64,000 bases of DNA, from NCBI RefSeq assembly GCF_035474595.1, contig NZ_DATIND010000116.1, positions 17,364 through 81,363 of the forward strand, written 5' to 3'. The DNA comes from Longimicrobium sp. GTDB taxonomy: Bacteria > Gemmatimonadota > Gemmatimonadetes > Longimicrobiales > Longimicrobiaceae. A program made the translations under genes and the position numbers. Shown here in pieces: positions 52,967-61,394 of this stretch (the first letter of the stretch is position 1; each line of letters begins with the position of its first letter). The notes beneath the pieces are model-generated. The model did not search any database. It was given only the letters and a program-made list of their open reading frames with translations, and had not been told where the DNA came from.

Positions 52967-54127
52967 ATGCAACGGACTTCCCTCCCGGCGGCGCGCCACG
53001 TCCCCCGCTCCGCGATCTACACCGACCCCGCGGCCGGCCCGCCGATCCCGTCGCCGGTGAGCAGCTTCACGGAATGGGATCCGCTGGAGGAGGTGATCGT
53101 CGGCCGCGCCGACCATGCCTGCGTGCCCGAATGGCACCCGGTCCTGGCCGCCACCATCCCCCGCCGCCACTGGCCATGGTTCAAGGCCCACGGCGGCAAG
53201 TCCTTTCCGGCCGACCTGCTTGTCGCGGCCGCCCGTGAGCTGGACGCGTTCGCGCGAATGCTGGAAAAGGAAGGAATCACGGTGCGCCGCCCCGACCCGG
53301 TGGACTGGCAGGCCCCGTTCTCGACCCATCGTTTCGGGCCGGTCACCGGGATGTACGGCGCCATGCCGCGCGACTGCCTGCTGGTGGTGGGCGACGAGAT
53401 CATCGAAGCGCCGATGGCCTGGCGGAGCCGCTACTTCGAGACACGCGCCTACCGCAGGCTGATCAAGGAGTACTTCGCCGCCGGGGCCCGCTGGACGGCC
53501 GCCCCCAAGCCCGAGCTGGCCGACGGCTTCTACAACGCAGACATCCCCGACACCGAGTTCGACGTGAACCGGGGGCGCAGCGTGATCACCGAGGCCGAAC
53601 CGGTGTTCGACGCGGCGGACTTCTGCCGGATGGGCACCGACATCTTCGTCCAGCTGAGCCACGTGACCAACCGGTTCGGGGTAGACTGGCTGGCCCGGCA
53701 TCTGGGGCCCGACTACCGGATCCACGTGCTCGAGTTCGACGACCCGCACGCGATGCACATCGACGCCAGCTTCATCCCTCTGGCGCCGGAACGGCTGATG
53801 ATCAACCCGGAGCGCGTCGGCCGCTCCATGCTCCCGGCCATGTTCCGCGGCTGGGAGATCCTGGAGGCGCCCGAGCCGACGGTTCCCGACGACCACCCCT
53901 TCTACTTCACCAGCAGGTGGCTGTCGGTGAACGTCCTGAGCCTGGACGAGACGCGCGTGGTGGTGGAGGCGGCGGAGGCACCGATGATCGCCTTCCTGAA
54001 GCGCCACGGCTTCGAGCCGATCCCGGTGCCGTTCCGGAACTTCGGCAGCCTGGGCGGGGGCTTCCACTGCGCCACCTGCGACATCCGCCGCCGAGGCGGG
54101 CGTCAGAGCTACTTCGGCACGCCGTGA
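52967..54127 (+). CDS. L-arginine:amine amidinotransferase (AGAT/StrB1/CyrA family)
   Basis: 386 residues. Moves the amidino group of arginine to an amine acceptor, giving a guanidino compound and ornithine. The catalytic cysteine C368 is in GGGFHCATCDIRRRG and the histidine H264 in AMHIDASFIPL, both matching human and bacterial glycine amidinotransferases. WDPLEEVIVGRADHACVP and GMYGAMPRDC are further family marks. Acceptors in relatives include glycine and aminocyclitols; here a built amino acid or a terminal amine made by the class III aminotransferase is likely. It is the last biosynthetic gene before the integrase remnant. Confidence 0.9.
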   Translation: MQRTSLPAARHVPRSAIYTDPAAGPPIPSPVSSFTEWDPLEEVIVGRADHACVPEWHPVLAATIPRRHWPWFKAHGGKSFPADLLVAAARELDAFARMLEKEGITVRRPDPVDWQAPFSTHRFGPVTGMYGAMPRDCLLVVGDEIIEAPMAWRSRYFETRAYRRLIKEYFAAGARWTAAPKPELADGFYNADIPDTEFDVNRGRSVITEAEPVFDAADFCRMGTDIFVQLSHVTNRFGVDWLARHLGPDYRIHVLEFDDPHAMHIDASFIPLAPERLMINPERVGRSMLPAMFRGWEILEAPEPTVPDDHPFYFTSRWLSVNVLSLDETRVVVEAAEAPMIAFLKRHGFEPIPVPFRNFGSLGGGFHCATCDIRRRGGRQSYFGTP

Positions 54128-54169
54128 CGAAACGGCTCGCGGGGAGATGAGCCGTCCCGGCGCGGCCGC

Positions 54170-54760
54170 GTGGTCCATCGCACGAACCCGATCCGACCGG
54201 CAGAGACAGGCGACAGCCTCGAGCGGGGTCGCAGCCCGATCAGGTGTTCCCTCCTGGGGGTCAAGCGTGACCTCACGCCGGAAGAGCGTGCCGCGATCGA
54301 CAGTGCCCTGGCGGGATACCTTCGCGACCTCGAACGCGAGTTCCAGGACGGGGTGCGCGCCGACTACTCCGTCTTCCAGGCGGGTCGCCTCCGCTACGAC
54401 GTGACGCCGAGCCGGCCTCCGCGAAAAGGTCAAGCCGCGCTGATCGAGCCGGTCCGCCGGGCCCGCACGGACGGTCCCGACCAGCCTATCAACAAGCGCA
54501 CGATGACGGACATGTTCCACCAGCTCGAACGCGTTGCTGGGGGCATGCCGATGGAGGGCCGCGGGTGGTACGGGATCCGTCGCAAGGCAAGTGACGTCTG
54601 CGAGGACTTCGAATCGGACGAGCGCGTGCTGAACAGTGCCACCGGCCACCGAAGCTCCGATACCCGCCGGAAGAAGTACCAGCAGCGCGACCGCCCGGAG
54701 ATTCTCGCCAAGACCGCGGAAACGCGCCGCCGGGTCGGCACCGAAGCGTCGGACGGCAGA
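54170..54760 (+). pseudogene. int: Truncated tyrosine recombinase/integrase
   Basis: The open frame contains the C-terminal catalytic part of a phage-type integrase. LTPEERAAIDSALAGYLRDL resembles the segment before box II; GWYGIRRKASDV stands at box II (Arg kept, the usual His replaced); GHRSSDT has the conserved His, and KKYQQRD the nucleophile Tyr. The N-terminal core-binding domain and a clear box I Arg are missing, and the frame shows no stop after the Tyr but runs on into the tRNA, so the end is arbitrary. It lies about 0.2-0.8 kb from the intact tRNA-Pro, the usual place for an element's integrase. Probably inactive. Confidence 0.65.
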
Positions 54761-54934
54761 GCCTCAACGGCGATGCCCGGCCCGCAACGTAGGTTTGGCG
54801 GGCTGGTCCCCGCCGCGCCGCGCAGCGCTTCTCTGCCCGGGGAACCCCCTGATATTCCGGCAGAGAGCCCCCGGAGATGCGCCACATACACTACCACATA
54901 CACCAGGGGCCGTTTCGGGTGGTGTATGCGTGAA

Positions 54935-54967
54935 AAGGCCCCACATCGTAAACCGATGCAGGGCCTT
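54935..54967 (-). terminator. tRNA-Pro terminator hairpin, right copy
   Basis: Minus-strand arms aaggccctgcatcg and cgatgtggggcctt, 5-base loop. The two non-Watson-Crick positions are G-U pairs only if the minus strand is transcribed, which agrees with termination of the minus-strand tRNA-Pro just upstream. TTTT follows the stem. Same family as 12951-12983. Confidence 0.7.
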
Positions 54968-54978
54968 CACTTAAACCA

Positions 54979-55026
54979 GTCGGGACGGCCGGATTTGAAC
55001 CGGCGACCCCCTGAACCCCATTCAGG
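54979..55026. repeat. Right attachment site: 48-bp direct repeat within tRNA-Pro
   Basis: Identical to 12995-13042. Here it is part of the intact tRNA, from one base 3' of the discriminator through the anticodon stem. The pair defines a 42-kb element whose integration leaves a functional tRNA. Confidence 0.85.
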
Positions 55027-55053
55027 TGCGCTACCGGGCTGCGCCACGTCCCG
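54980..55053 (-). tRNA. tRNA-Pro (anticodon GGG)
   Basis: 74 nt on the minus strand. Acceptor arms CGGGACG and CGTCCCG pair perfectly, discriminator A at 54980, CCA not encoded. D-loop region CAGCCCGGTAGCGC, anticodon loop ATGGGGT with GGG at 55017-55019, T arm CGCCGGTTCAAATCCGGC. G-G-G reads CCC/CCU proline codons. It sits 5' of the island on the retained chromosome side, with the M3 peptidase gene diverging to the right. It is the integration target of the island. Confidence 0.97.
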
Positions 55054-55314
55054 AACCCCGGTCTCCGTCCGCGCCGAAACGCGGCCGAAGAGCACCTAAG
55101 CTAAACCATTCCGCCGCCCGGGTCAACCCACGCTTCCATCCGTTTCCCCGCCCCGTCGGCGGCCGGGCTCAGCCGCGCGGCCGGAACTTTGCTGCCCGCT
55201 CCGCGTATCCGCGCAACGCGGCGGGCGCGGAGTCCGCCGCGCATCCGTACCGGACCGGATCGCGCCGGCCCGCCCCGGCGCCCCGCTTCCCGCACCCGAT
55301 TGGAAAACATCCGC

Positions 55315-57507
55315 ATGCTTCGTCCCCGTCTGCCGATCGTCGCCGCCGGGCTGGCGCTGGCCGGCTGCGCGCCCGCGGCCGCGAACACCGGCGCCCCCGC
55401 GGCGCCCGCCGGCTCCGGATCGCCCGCGCCGGCGGCCGCGCCCGCGCGCGAGAACCCGTTCTTCACCGCCAGCACGCTCCCGTACCAGGCGCCGCGCTTC
55501 GACCTGATCCGCGACCAGGACTACCAGCCGGCGCTGGAAGAGGGGATGCGCCAGCAGCTGGCCGAGATCGAGACCATCGCCGGGCAGGCCGCCGCGCCGA
55601 CCTTCGACAACACCATCGTGGCGATGGAGCGCTCCGGGCAGCTGCTCACGCGCGTGTCCAAGGTCTTCGGCGCCGTGGTCCAGGCCAACAGCGACTCCAC
55701 GCTGGAGCGCGTGCAGACCGAGGAGGCGCCGCGCCTGGCCGCCCACAGCGACGCCATCTACCTGAACGACCGGCTCTTCCAGCGGGTGAAGAGCCTGTAC
55801 GACCGCCGCGCCTCGCTGGGCCTGACCCCCGAGCAGGACCGGCTGGTGGAGCGCTACCATCAGAGCTTCGTCCGCGCCGGCGCCAACCTGTCCGAGGCCG
55901 GCAAGGCGCGGATGCGTGAGCTGAACCGCGAGGAGAGCACGCTCAGCACCGCCTTTACCACGCGGCTGCTGGCGGCCACGAAAGCCGCGGCGGTGGTGGT
56001 GTCCGACCGCGCGGAGCTGGCGGGGCTCGGCGAGGCGCAGATCGCCGCGGCGGCCGAGGCGGCGCACCAGCGCGGGCTGGACGGGAAGTGGGTGCTGCCG
56101 CTGCAGAACACCACCCAGCAGCCGGTGCAGGTGTCGCTGGAGAACCGGGCGCTCCGCCAGCGCGTCTTCGAGGCCTCGGCCCGGCGCGCCGAGCAGGGCG
56201 ACGCCAACGACACGCGCGAGCTCATCCGCCGGCTGGCGCAGCTGCGGGCGCAGAAGGCGCAGCTGCTGGGCTTCCCGACGTACGCGGCGTACTCGCTCGA
56301 CAACCAGATGGCGAAGACGCCGGACGCGGCCATCCGGCTGCTGACGCAGGTGGCCACGCCCGCCAACGCCCGCGCGCGCGCCGAGGCGCGGCGCATCCAG
56401 CAGCAGATCGACCGCGAGCACGGCGGCTTCACGCTGGCGCCGTGGGACTGGCAGCACTACGCCGAGCAGGTGCGGCGCGCCGAGTACGCCATCGACGAGT
56501 CGCAGGTGAAGCCGTACTTCGAGCTGGACCGCGTGCTGCGGGACGGCGTGTTCTTCGCCGCCAGCCAGCTGTACGGGCTCACCTTCCGCGAGCGGCACGA
56601 CATCCCCGTCTACCACCCCGACGTGCGCGTGTTCGAGGTGTTCGACGCCGACGGCAAACCGCTGGCCCTGTTCTACTGCGACTACTTCAAGCGCGACAAC
56701 AAGGGCGGCGGGGCGTGGATGGACAACTTCGTGGACCAGTCGGGGCTGATGGGCACGCTTCCCGTGGTCTACAACGTGGCCAACTTCCAGAAGCCGGCCG
56801 CCGGGCAGCCCGCGCTGCTCACCTTCGACGACGTCAGCACCATGTTCCACGAGTTCGGGCACGCGCTGCACGGGATGTTCTCGAACGCGCAGTATCCCAC
56901 CCTCTCGGGCACCAGCGTGCCGCGCGACTTCGTGGAGTTCCCGTCGCAGTTCAACGAGCATTGGGCCACCGACCCGGCCGTGTTCGCGCACTACGCCCGC
57001 CACTACCAGACCGGCGCGCCCATGCCGGCCGAGCTGGTGGAGAAGATCAAGCGCGCGCGCACCTTCAACTCCGGCTTCGAGACCAGCGAGCTGGTGCAGG
57101 CCGCGCTGCTGGACATGGCCTGGCACACGCTTCCCGCGTCGGCGCCGCCGCAGGACGTGGATGCGTTCGAGAAGCAGGCCCTGGCCCGCTACGGCGTCGC
57201 GATCGACGAGGTGCCGCCGCGCTACCGCACCAGCTACTTCGCGCACGTCTGGGGCGGGGGCTATGCGGCGGGCTACTACGCCTACCTGTGGAGCGAGGTG
57301 CTGGACGACGACGCCTTCGCCTGGTTCACCGAGCACGGCGGGCTCACCCGCGCCAACGGCCAGCGCTTCCGCGACATGATCCTGTCCCGCGGCGGCACCG
57401 TGGAGCCGGGCGCGCTCTACCGCGCCTTCCGCGGCCGCGACCCGCAGGTGGGGCCGCTGCTCGAGCAGCGCGGTCTCGCCTCGCCGCCCGCGTCGCCGCG
57501 GCAGTGA
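55315..57507 (+). CDS. M3-family oligopeptidase (peptidyl-dipeptidase Dcp-like) lipoprotein
   Basis: 730 residues. Zinc metallopeptidase that trims oligopeptides. The signal peptide ends in a lipobox (LALAGC), so it is lipid-anchored outside the inner membrane. The zinc site H512-E-x-x-H516 is in TMFHEFGHALHGMF, and the third-ligand region follows (FVEFPSQFNEHW). RTSYFAHVWGGGYAAGYYAYLWSEV is the substrate-binding Tyr/Gly segment of the family. The start at MLRPRLPIV was chosen because it begins the signal peptide; the upstream in-frame ATG lacks one. The first gene of the right chromosomal flank, 261 bp from the tRNA and divergent from it. Confidence 0.93.
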   Translation: MLRPRLPIVAAGLALAGCAPAAANTGAPAAPAGSGSPAPAAAPARENPFFTASTLPYQAPRFDLIRDQDYQPALEEGMRQQLAEIETIAGQAAAPTFDNTIVAMERSGQLLTRVSKVFGAVVQANSDSTLERVQTEEAPRLAAHSDAIYLNDRLFQRVKSLYDRRASLGLTPEQDRLVERYHQSFVRAGANLSEAGKARMRELNREESTLSTAFTTRLLAATKAAAVVVSDRAELAGLGEAQIAAAAEAAHQRGLDGKWVLPLQNTTQQPVQVSLENRALRQRVFEASARRAEQGDANDTRELIRRLAQLRAQKAQLLGFPTYAAYSLDNQMAKTPDAAIRLLTQVATPANARARAEARRIQQQIDREHGGFTLAPWDWQHYAEQVRRAEYAIDESQVKPYFELDRVLRDGVFFAASQLYGLTFRERHDIPVYHPDVRVFEVFDADGKPLALFYCDYFKRDNKGGGAWMDNFVDQSGLMGTLPVVYNVANFQKPAAGQPALLTFDDVSTMFHEFGHALHGMFSNAQYPTLSGTSVPRDFVEFPSQFNEHWATDPAVFAHYARHYQTGAPMPAELVEKIKRARTFNSGFETSELVQAALLDMAWHTLPASAPPQDVDAFEKQALARYGVAIDEVPPRYRTSYFAHVWGGGYAAGYYAYLWSEVLDDDAFAWFTEHGGLTRANGQRFRDMILSRGGTVEPGALYRAFRGRDPQVGPLLEQRGLASPPASPRQ

Positions 57508-57529
57508 ACCGCGTTTTCGGTAGATGAAG

Positions 57530-57574
57530 AAACGACGAAGCCCCGCGGCTCATCCGCGGAGCTTCGTCGTTTTT
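57530..57574. terminator. Bidirectional rho-independent terminator
   Basis: Arms aaacgacgaagcccgcgg-like and ccgcggagcttcgtcgttt, a 19-bp stem with one mismatch and a loop ctcat, ending in TTTTT on the plus side and flanked by A on the other. It lies between the converging M3 and M61 peptidase genes and serves both. Confidence 0.85.
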
Positions 57575-57597
57575 CCGATCGATCCGGGGAAGATGGA

Positions 57598-57627
57598 TCT
57601 CACGCGGAGACGCGGAGTCGCGGAGTC
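57598..57627. repeat. Dispersed CACGCGGAGACGCGGAG repeat, copy 3
   Basis: Third copy of the element at 1035-1062 and 7048-7075 (tctcacgcggagacgcggag, then variant units). Found here on the far side of the island, so the family belongs to the host chromosome. Confidence 0.6.
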
Positions 57628-57699
57628 GCGCGACGGATTCTCCACGTTTTCGCGGCGCCCCGTGTGATCCAGCGACGCCCGGGAGGCGCGGAGGATGCC

Positions 57700-59502
57700 T
57701 CAGCCAGGCGATGCCACCGTCGTAGCGGGAGATGGCGCGGGCGGATCCTGCCGCAGCCAGTGCTCCAGCAACGCCCGCTGCTCCGGCGTGGGGTTCTCCA
57801 CGCTCTTCGGCGCCAGGCGCTGCGGCGGGCCGAACTCCACGGAAAGCGGCAGCGTCGTCAGCTCGTCGCGGCGGAACACGGTGAGCTGCACCGTGCTCCC
57901 CGGCGCCTTCTCCTGCAGCCGCATCCCCAGGCTCATCGCGTCCACGCGCAGGCCGTCGAGCGCCACCACCTCGTCGCCCGCGGCCACGCCGGCGCGCCAG
58001 GCGGGGGTCCCGGCCAGCACGTTGCCCACCACCGTCTTCCCCCCCTCGTACTTGAACTGGAAGCCGATGCGCGCCTCGCGCTGCGGCTCCGCGGGCGGGC
58101 GGGGCGGCTGGCCGGGCGCGGGCGGCGGGCGCACCTCGTGCGCGGGAACCAGCTCCAGCCCCGCCGCGGCCAGCCCCGGCGCCAGGTCCAGCTCCTCCGC
58201 GCTCCGCAGCCAGCGGTCGAAGAGCGGGCGCAGGTCGGTCCCCGCCACCTCCGACGCCAGCTCCTCCACCCGGCGCTCGGGGAATCCCACGTCGGGGCGG
58301 CCGTGCCCGGCCCAGAGCGCGCGCATCACGTCGTCCAGCGAGCGCTCGTTCCCCGTGGCGCGCCGGATCTCCAGGTCCGCCAGCAGCGCCACCAATCCCC
58401 CCTTGTGGTAGTAGGAGATGGTGGCGTTCGCGCTGTTCGCGTCGGGCCGGTAGAACTTGATCCAGGCGTCGAAGCTGGCGTCCTCCAGCGGCTGCACCAG
58501 CCGCCCGGGGATGGCCATCAATCGCGTGACCTGCTCGGCCAGCTTCTCCAGGTAGCGCTGCGGGTTGAGGATCCCCGCGCGGCGCAGGATGAGGTCCGTG
58601 TAGTAGGTCGTGATCCCCTCGACCACCCACAGCTCGCGGGTGTACGCCTCGCGCACGTAGTCGAACGGGCCCAGCACGGCCGGGCGGATGCGCTTGCCGT
58701 TCCACGCGTGGAAGAGCTCGTGCGCGACCAGGGCCAGGAAGCTCTCGTACTGCGGCCCGCGGAAGCTCCACCGGTCGGCGACGAGGACCGTGGAGTCGCG
58801 GTGCTCCAGCCCGCCCGAGCCGCCGGGGATAAGGTGGAGGATGATGGTGTACGCGCGGTACGGCAGCTCGCCGAATAGCGCCTTCTCCGCACGGACGATC
58901 TTCGTGGTGTCGGCGATCAGCCGCTGCGCGTCGTAGTTGCCGCGCCCCCAGATGGCGTAGCGGTGGGGCACGCCGTCGACCTCGAAGTCGATCACCGCGT
59001 GCGTGCCGATCTCCAGCGGGCTGTCGGCCAGCTCGTCGTAGTGCGCGGCGCGGAACACGTTCGGCGCCGTCTCCTCCATCGCCGTCGTCACCCGCCACCC
59101 CTGCGGCGGCTGCACCTCCAGCCGCACCTCGTCGTCCTGGCGGCCGTCCAGGTACATGAACACGCTGGTGCCGCTGACGAAGGCGTGGGTGCTGTCCAGG
59201 TGGCTGGTGCGGACGGAGAGCTCGTCGGCGTTCACGAGATACCGCGCGCGCAGCACGCCGTCCGCCGGCGCGGCGATCTCCCAGGTGTTCTTGTCGGTCT
59301 TGGCGAAGGCGAGGGGGTTCCCGGCGCCGTCCACCGCGGCGAAGGTCACCACGTTGCGCGGGAACTCGCGCATCAGGTACGACCCCGGCGTCCACGACGG
59401 CATCACCAGCCGGGCGGGCGCGGTCACGCCCTCGGCCTGGACGTCGACCAGGAAATGGTGGGTCTGCGGCTCGGGAAAGGCCAGCCGGTAGGTGATGGGC
59501 AT
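57700..59502 (-). CDS. M61-family glycyl aminopeptidase with PDZ domain
   Basis: 600 residues. The zinc site is H261-E-x-x-H265 in ALVAHELFHAWNGKRIRP, the M61 signature, with the downstream Glu in VVEGITTYYTDL. N-terminal beta-domain 1-190; catalytic domain to about 430; a PDZ domain near 480-565 (TVVGNVLAGTPAWRAGVAAG, EVVALDGLRVDAMS). No signal peptide is evident at this start. It overlaps the proline dehydrogenase stop by the TGATG arrangement, so both are translated from one message. Cleaves N-terminal Gly/Ala from peptides in characterised relatives. Confidence 0.92.
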   Translation of the reverse strand: MPITYRLAFPEPQTHHFLVDVQAEGVTAPARLVMPSWTPGSYLMREFPRNVVTFAAVDGAGNPLAFAKTDKNTWEIAAPADGVLRARYLVNADELSVRTSHLDSTHAFVSGTSVFMYLDGRQDDEVRLEVQPPQGWRVTTAMEETAPNVFRAAHYDELADSPLEIGTHAVIDFEVDGVPHRYAIWGRGNYDAQRLIADTTKIVRAEKALFGELPYRAYTIILHLIPGGSGGLEHRDSTVLVADRWSFRGPQYESFLALVAHELFHAWNGKRIRPAVLGPFDYVREAYTRELWVVEGITTYYTDLILRRAGILNPQRYLEKLAEQVTRLMAIPGRLVQPLEDASFDAWIKFYRPDANSANATISYYHKGGLVALLADLEIRRATGNERSLDDVMRALWAGHGRPDVGFPERRVEELASEVAGTDLRPLFDRWLRSAEELDLAPGLAAAGLELVPAHEVRPPPAPGQPPRPPAEPQREARIGFQFKYEGGKTVVGNVLAGTPAWRAGVAAGDEVVALDGLRVDAMSLGMRLQEKAPGSTVQLTVFRRDELTTLPLSVEFGPPQRLAPKSVENPTPEQRALLEHWLRQDPPAPSPATTVASPG

Positions 59503-60551
59503 CAGCGGCGGCCGCGGCGCGGCTTGTTCTTGCGCTTGCGCCCGCGCCACACCAGCGCGGCCGCCGCGCCGGTGGCGATCCCCGCGCCGATGGCGGCGGG
59601 GTTCAGGAAGCGGCCCACGCCCGACTCCTTCAGAATGCTGCCGGCCATGAACACCACGTTGGCGGGGCGCTCGGCCAGGCGGCGCATCAGGTACGGGTAC
59701 CAGCTGTCGCCGAAGGGAACGTAGACGCGCACGTTGTATCCCTCCTCGCGCAGCCGCGTCTGGATGTCGCGGCGCACGCCGTACAGCATCTGGAACTCGA
59801 AGCTGTCCTTGCCGATCCCCTTCTCGAACACGAAGCGGCGGGCGTGGTCGATGATGGCCTCGTCGTGCGTGGCGATGGCCGGGTACTTCCCCGCCTCGAG
59901 CAGGCGCTCCATCTCCTCGATGTAGGCCCGGTCGGTGTCGGCCTTGTCGGGAAAGGCCAGGTCGTCGGGCTCCTTGTACGCGCCCTTCACCAGCCGCACG
60001 CGCGAGCCCAGGGCGATCAGGCGTTCCAGGTCGTCGGGGGTGCGGCGGAGGTAGCTCTGCAGCACGGTGCCGGTGTTGTGGAAGCCGTCGGCCCACAGCT
60101 GCTCGACCAGCGCCACGGTGCGCTCGGTGTACGCCGTGCTCTCCATGTCCAGGCGGACGAAGACCTCGCCGTCGCCGTCGCCCAGCTCGCGGGCGCGCTG
60201 CAGCACCATCTCCACGTTGGCGCGGCAGAAGTCCTCGTCCAGGTCCAGCCCCAGCTGCGTGGGCTTCACCGACACGTTGGCCTCGATCCCCGTCCGCGAG
60301 ATCGTCTCCAGGATGCGGATGATCATGTCGGTGGCCGCCTCGGCCTCCTCGCGCGTCTTCACCGACTCGCCCAGGAAGTCCAGCGAGGCGGCCAGCCCGG
60401 CCGCGTTCAGCGCCCGCGCGGCCTGCACCGCGTCTTCCAGCGTGTCGCCCGCCACGAAGCGCATGGCGAAGGCGCGCGACACCGGGGCGCGGGTGATCAC
60501 GCTCTTCGCCGCGCTGCTCTCGCTGAGCAGGAGAAGGCTTTCCTTGAGCAT
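59502..60551 (-). CDS. putA: Proline dehydrogenase
   Basis: 349 residues, monofunctional PRODH. Oxidises proline to pyrroline-5-carboxylate with FAD. Seen in order: DFLGESVKTREEAEAA, SVKPTQLGLDLD, VRLDMESTAYTERT, RVRLVKGAYKEP, IATHDEAII, FEFQMLYGVRRDIQ and RVYVPFGDSWYPYLMRRLAERP, all flavin or substrate-binding segments of the family. The C-terminus adds a hydrophobic stretch (NPAAIGAGIATGAAAALVW) and a strongly basic tail, suggesting a membrane anchor. No P5C dehydrogenase gene is in view. The symbol is by family; the E. coli PutA fusion is much longer. Confidence 0.93.
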   Translation of the reverse strand: MLKESLLLLSESSAAKSVITRAPVSRAFAMRFVAGDTLEDAVQAARALNAAGLAASLDFLGESVKTREEAEAATDMIIRILETISRTGIEANVSVKPTQLGLDLDEDFCRANVEMVLQRARELGDGDGEVFVRLDMESTAYTERTVALVEQLWADGFHNTGTVLQSYLRRTPDDLERLIALGSRVRLVKGAYKEPDDLAFPDKADTDRAYIEEMERLLEAGKYPAIATHDEAIIDHARRFVFEKGIGKDSFEFQMLYGVRRDIQTRLREEGYNVRVYVPFGDSWYPYLMRRLAERPANVVFMAGSILKESGVGRFLNPAAIGAGIATGAAAALVWRGRKRKNKPRRGRR

Positions 60552-60595
60552 CGGTTCAGCTTCGGGTCGATATCCGGTGACGCGTCCGCGGACGC

Positions 60596-61015
60596 TCAGT
60601 CGTCTGCATCTTCTTCCCCATCCCCGTCTTCATCCGTATCGGGAGATAGGTCCGTCTCCGTGGCGCGGGCGCGGATGGTGTCTTCCAGGATCTCGCGCAC
60701 GCGGGCCAGTGGGAGCGACTCCAGCGCGGCGCGGGCCTCATCTTCCGTCGACGCGGTGGCGAGGTCGCCGGTCTCCAGGTGGCCCATGATGGCCGTTCCG
60801 GTCTGCGCCCAGCGCACGAAGACCAGGTACGCGCTCCAGGGCGCGCCGGGGTCGCCGGTCTCGTCGGTCTCCACCGCGGCGGTGTAGGGCTCGCCGTCGC
60901 TGGCCTCGAACGCCGCCGCGCGGCCGTGCACGGCCTGGTAGCCGCCCAGCGTGTCGTCGGTGATCTCCGGCGGGGTGACGGGGTTCAGCCGGTCTTCCGC
61001 GCTGGCGTACTTCAT
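60596..61015 (-). CDS. Small acidic protein of unknown function
   Basis: 139 residues. No family recognised. A middle part (WSAYLVFVRWAQTGTAIMGHLETGDL) looks folded; residues 95-120 (EARAALESLPLARVREILED) should form a helix, and the last 20 residues are nearly all Asp/Glu. The start MKYASAEDRL is the only ATG giving this composition. It lies 44 bp upstream of the proline dehydrogenase gene on the same strand, so it is probably its operon partner. Likely cytoplasmic. Confidence 0.7.
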   Translation of the reverse strand: MKYASAEDRLNPVTPPEITDDTLGGYQAVHGRAAAFEASDGEPYTAAVETDETGDPGAPWSAYLVFVRWAQTGTAIMGHLETGDLATASTEDEARAALESLPLARVREILEDTIRARATETDLSPDTDEDGDGEEDADD

Positions 61016-61043
61016 GGGCGGGCAAAGTACCGGTGGCGTGGGG

Positions 61044-61075
61044 AGTACGAAAGTACGGGAGTACGGAAGTACGAC
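61044..61075. repeat. Octanucleotide repeat, 4 units of agtacgga
   Basis: Four 8-bp units (agtacgaa, agtacggg, agtacgga, agtacgac), upstream of the small acidic gene. Same period as the arrays at 5533-5636 and 63562-63598. The 379-bp gap to recG holds this plus the three hairpins described at 61155-61350. Confidence 0.75.
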
Positions 61076-61154
61076 GCGGGACGGAAGAAACGGGCCGGGG
61101 AGGGGGATCGATCAACAGCGGGCGGCGCTGCGCGCCGGGGCCCTCTCCCCCCGT

Positions 61155-61187
61155 CCCCCTCCCCCAAAACTGCCCTGGGGGAGGGGG
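61155..61187. repeat. G/C-only inverted repeat
   Basis: Arms ccccctccccc and gggggaggggg separated by 11 bp (aaaactgccct). A strong hairpin or G-quadruplex-prone element in the gap between recG and the acidic gene. It belongs to a common type of intergenic palindrome rather than a gene-specific regulator. Confidence 0.6.
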
Positions 61188-61269
61188 AGACCTCGGTGCG
61201 AGAGAGGCGGCGGCTCGGGGAGGCCGCACCCTTCAACTGCCTGCGTGCGCGGGGTTTCTGTTGCAGTTA

Positions 61270-61350
61270 CCTCTCCCAGGCTGTTCTGGGAGAGGTCGAA
61301 AAATCGAGGAGGAGAAGACGGCAGTTTGTCTTCTCCTCCTCGATTTTTCG
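61270..61350. terminator. Tandem palindromes downstream of recG
   Basis: Two adjacent hairpins: cctctcccag with ctgggagagg (61270-61295), and a perfect 23-bp inverted repeat with arms at 61297-61319 and 61328-61350 around an 8-base loop. The second arm carries cgatttttcg, giving T runs on both strands. They lie about 45 bp past the recG stop, so they probably end recG transcription; the unusual length and perfection of the second may instead mark a small palindromic mobile element. Confidence 0.65.
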
Positions 61351-61394
61351 GGTGAGGGCCCCTGGCGCGGCCGCACCTATCGCCTGGATCTGAA

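Noticed and set aside
54900..55099. Protein-like reading SGRPDLNRRPPEPHSG across the tRNA and a shorter one at 13000-13040
   Set aside because: This is the well-known false translation of the antisense of a tRNA gene, here tRNA-Pro; the integrase frame simply runs into it.
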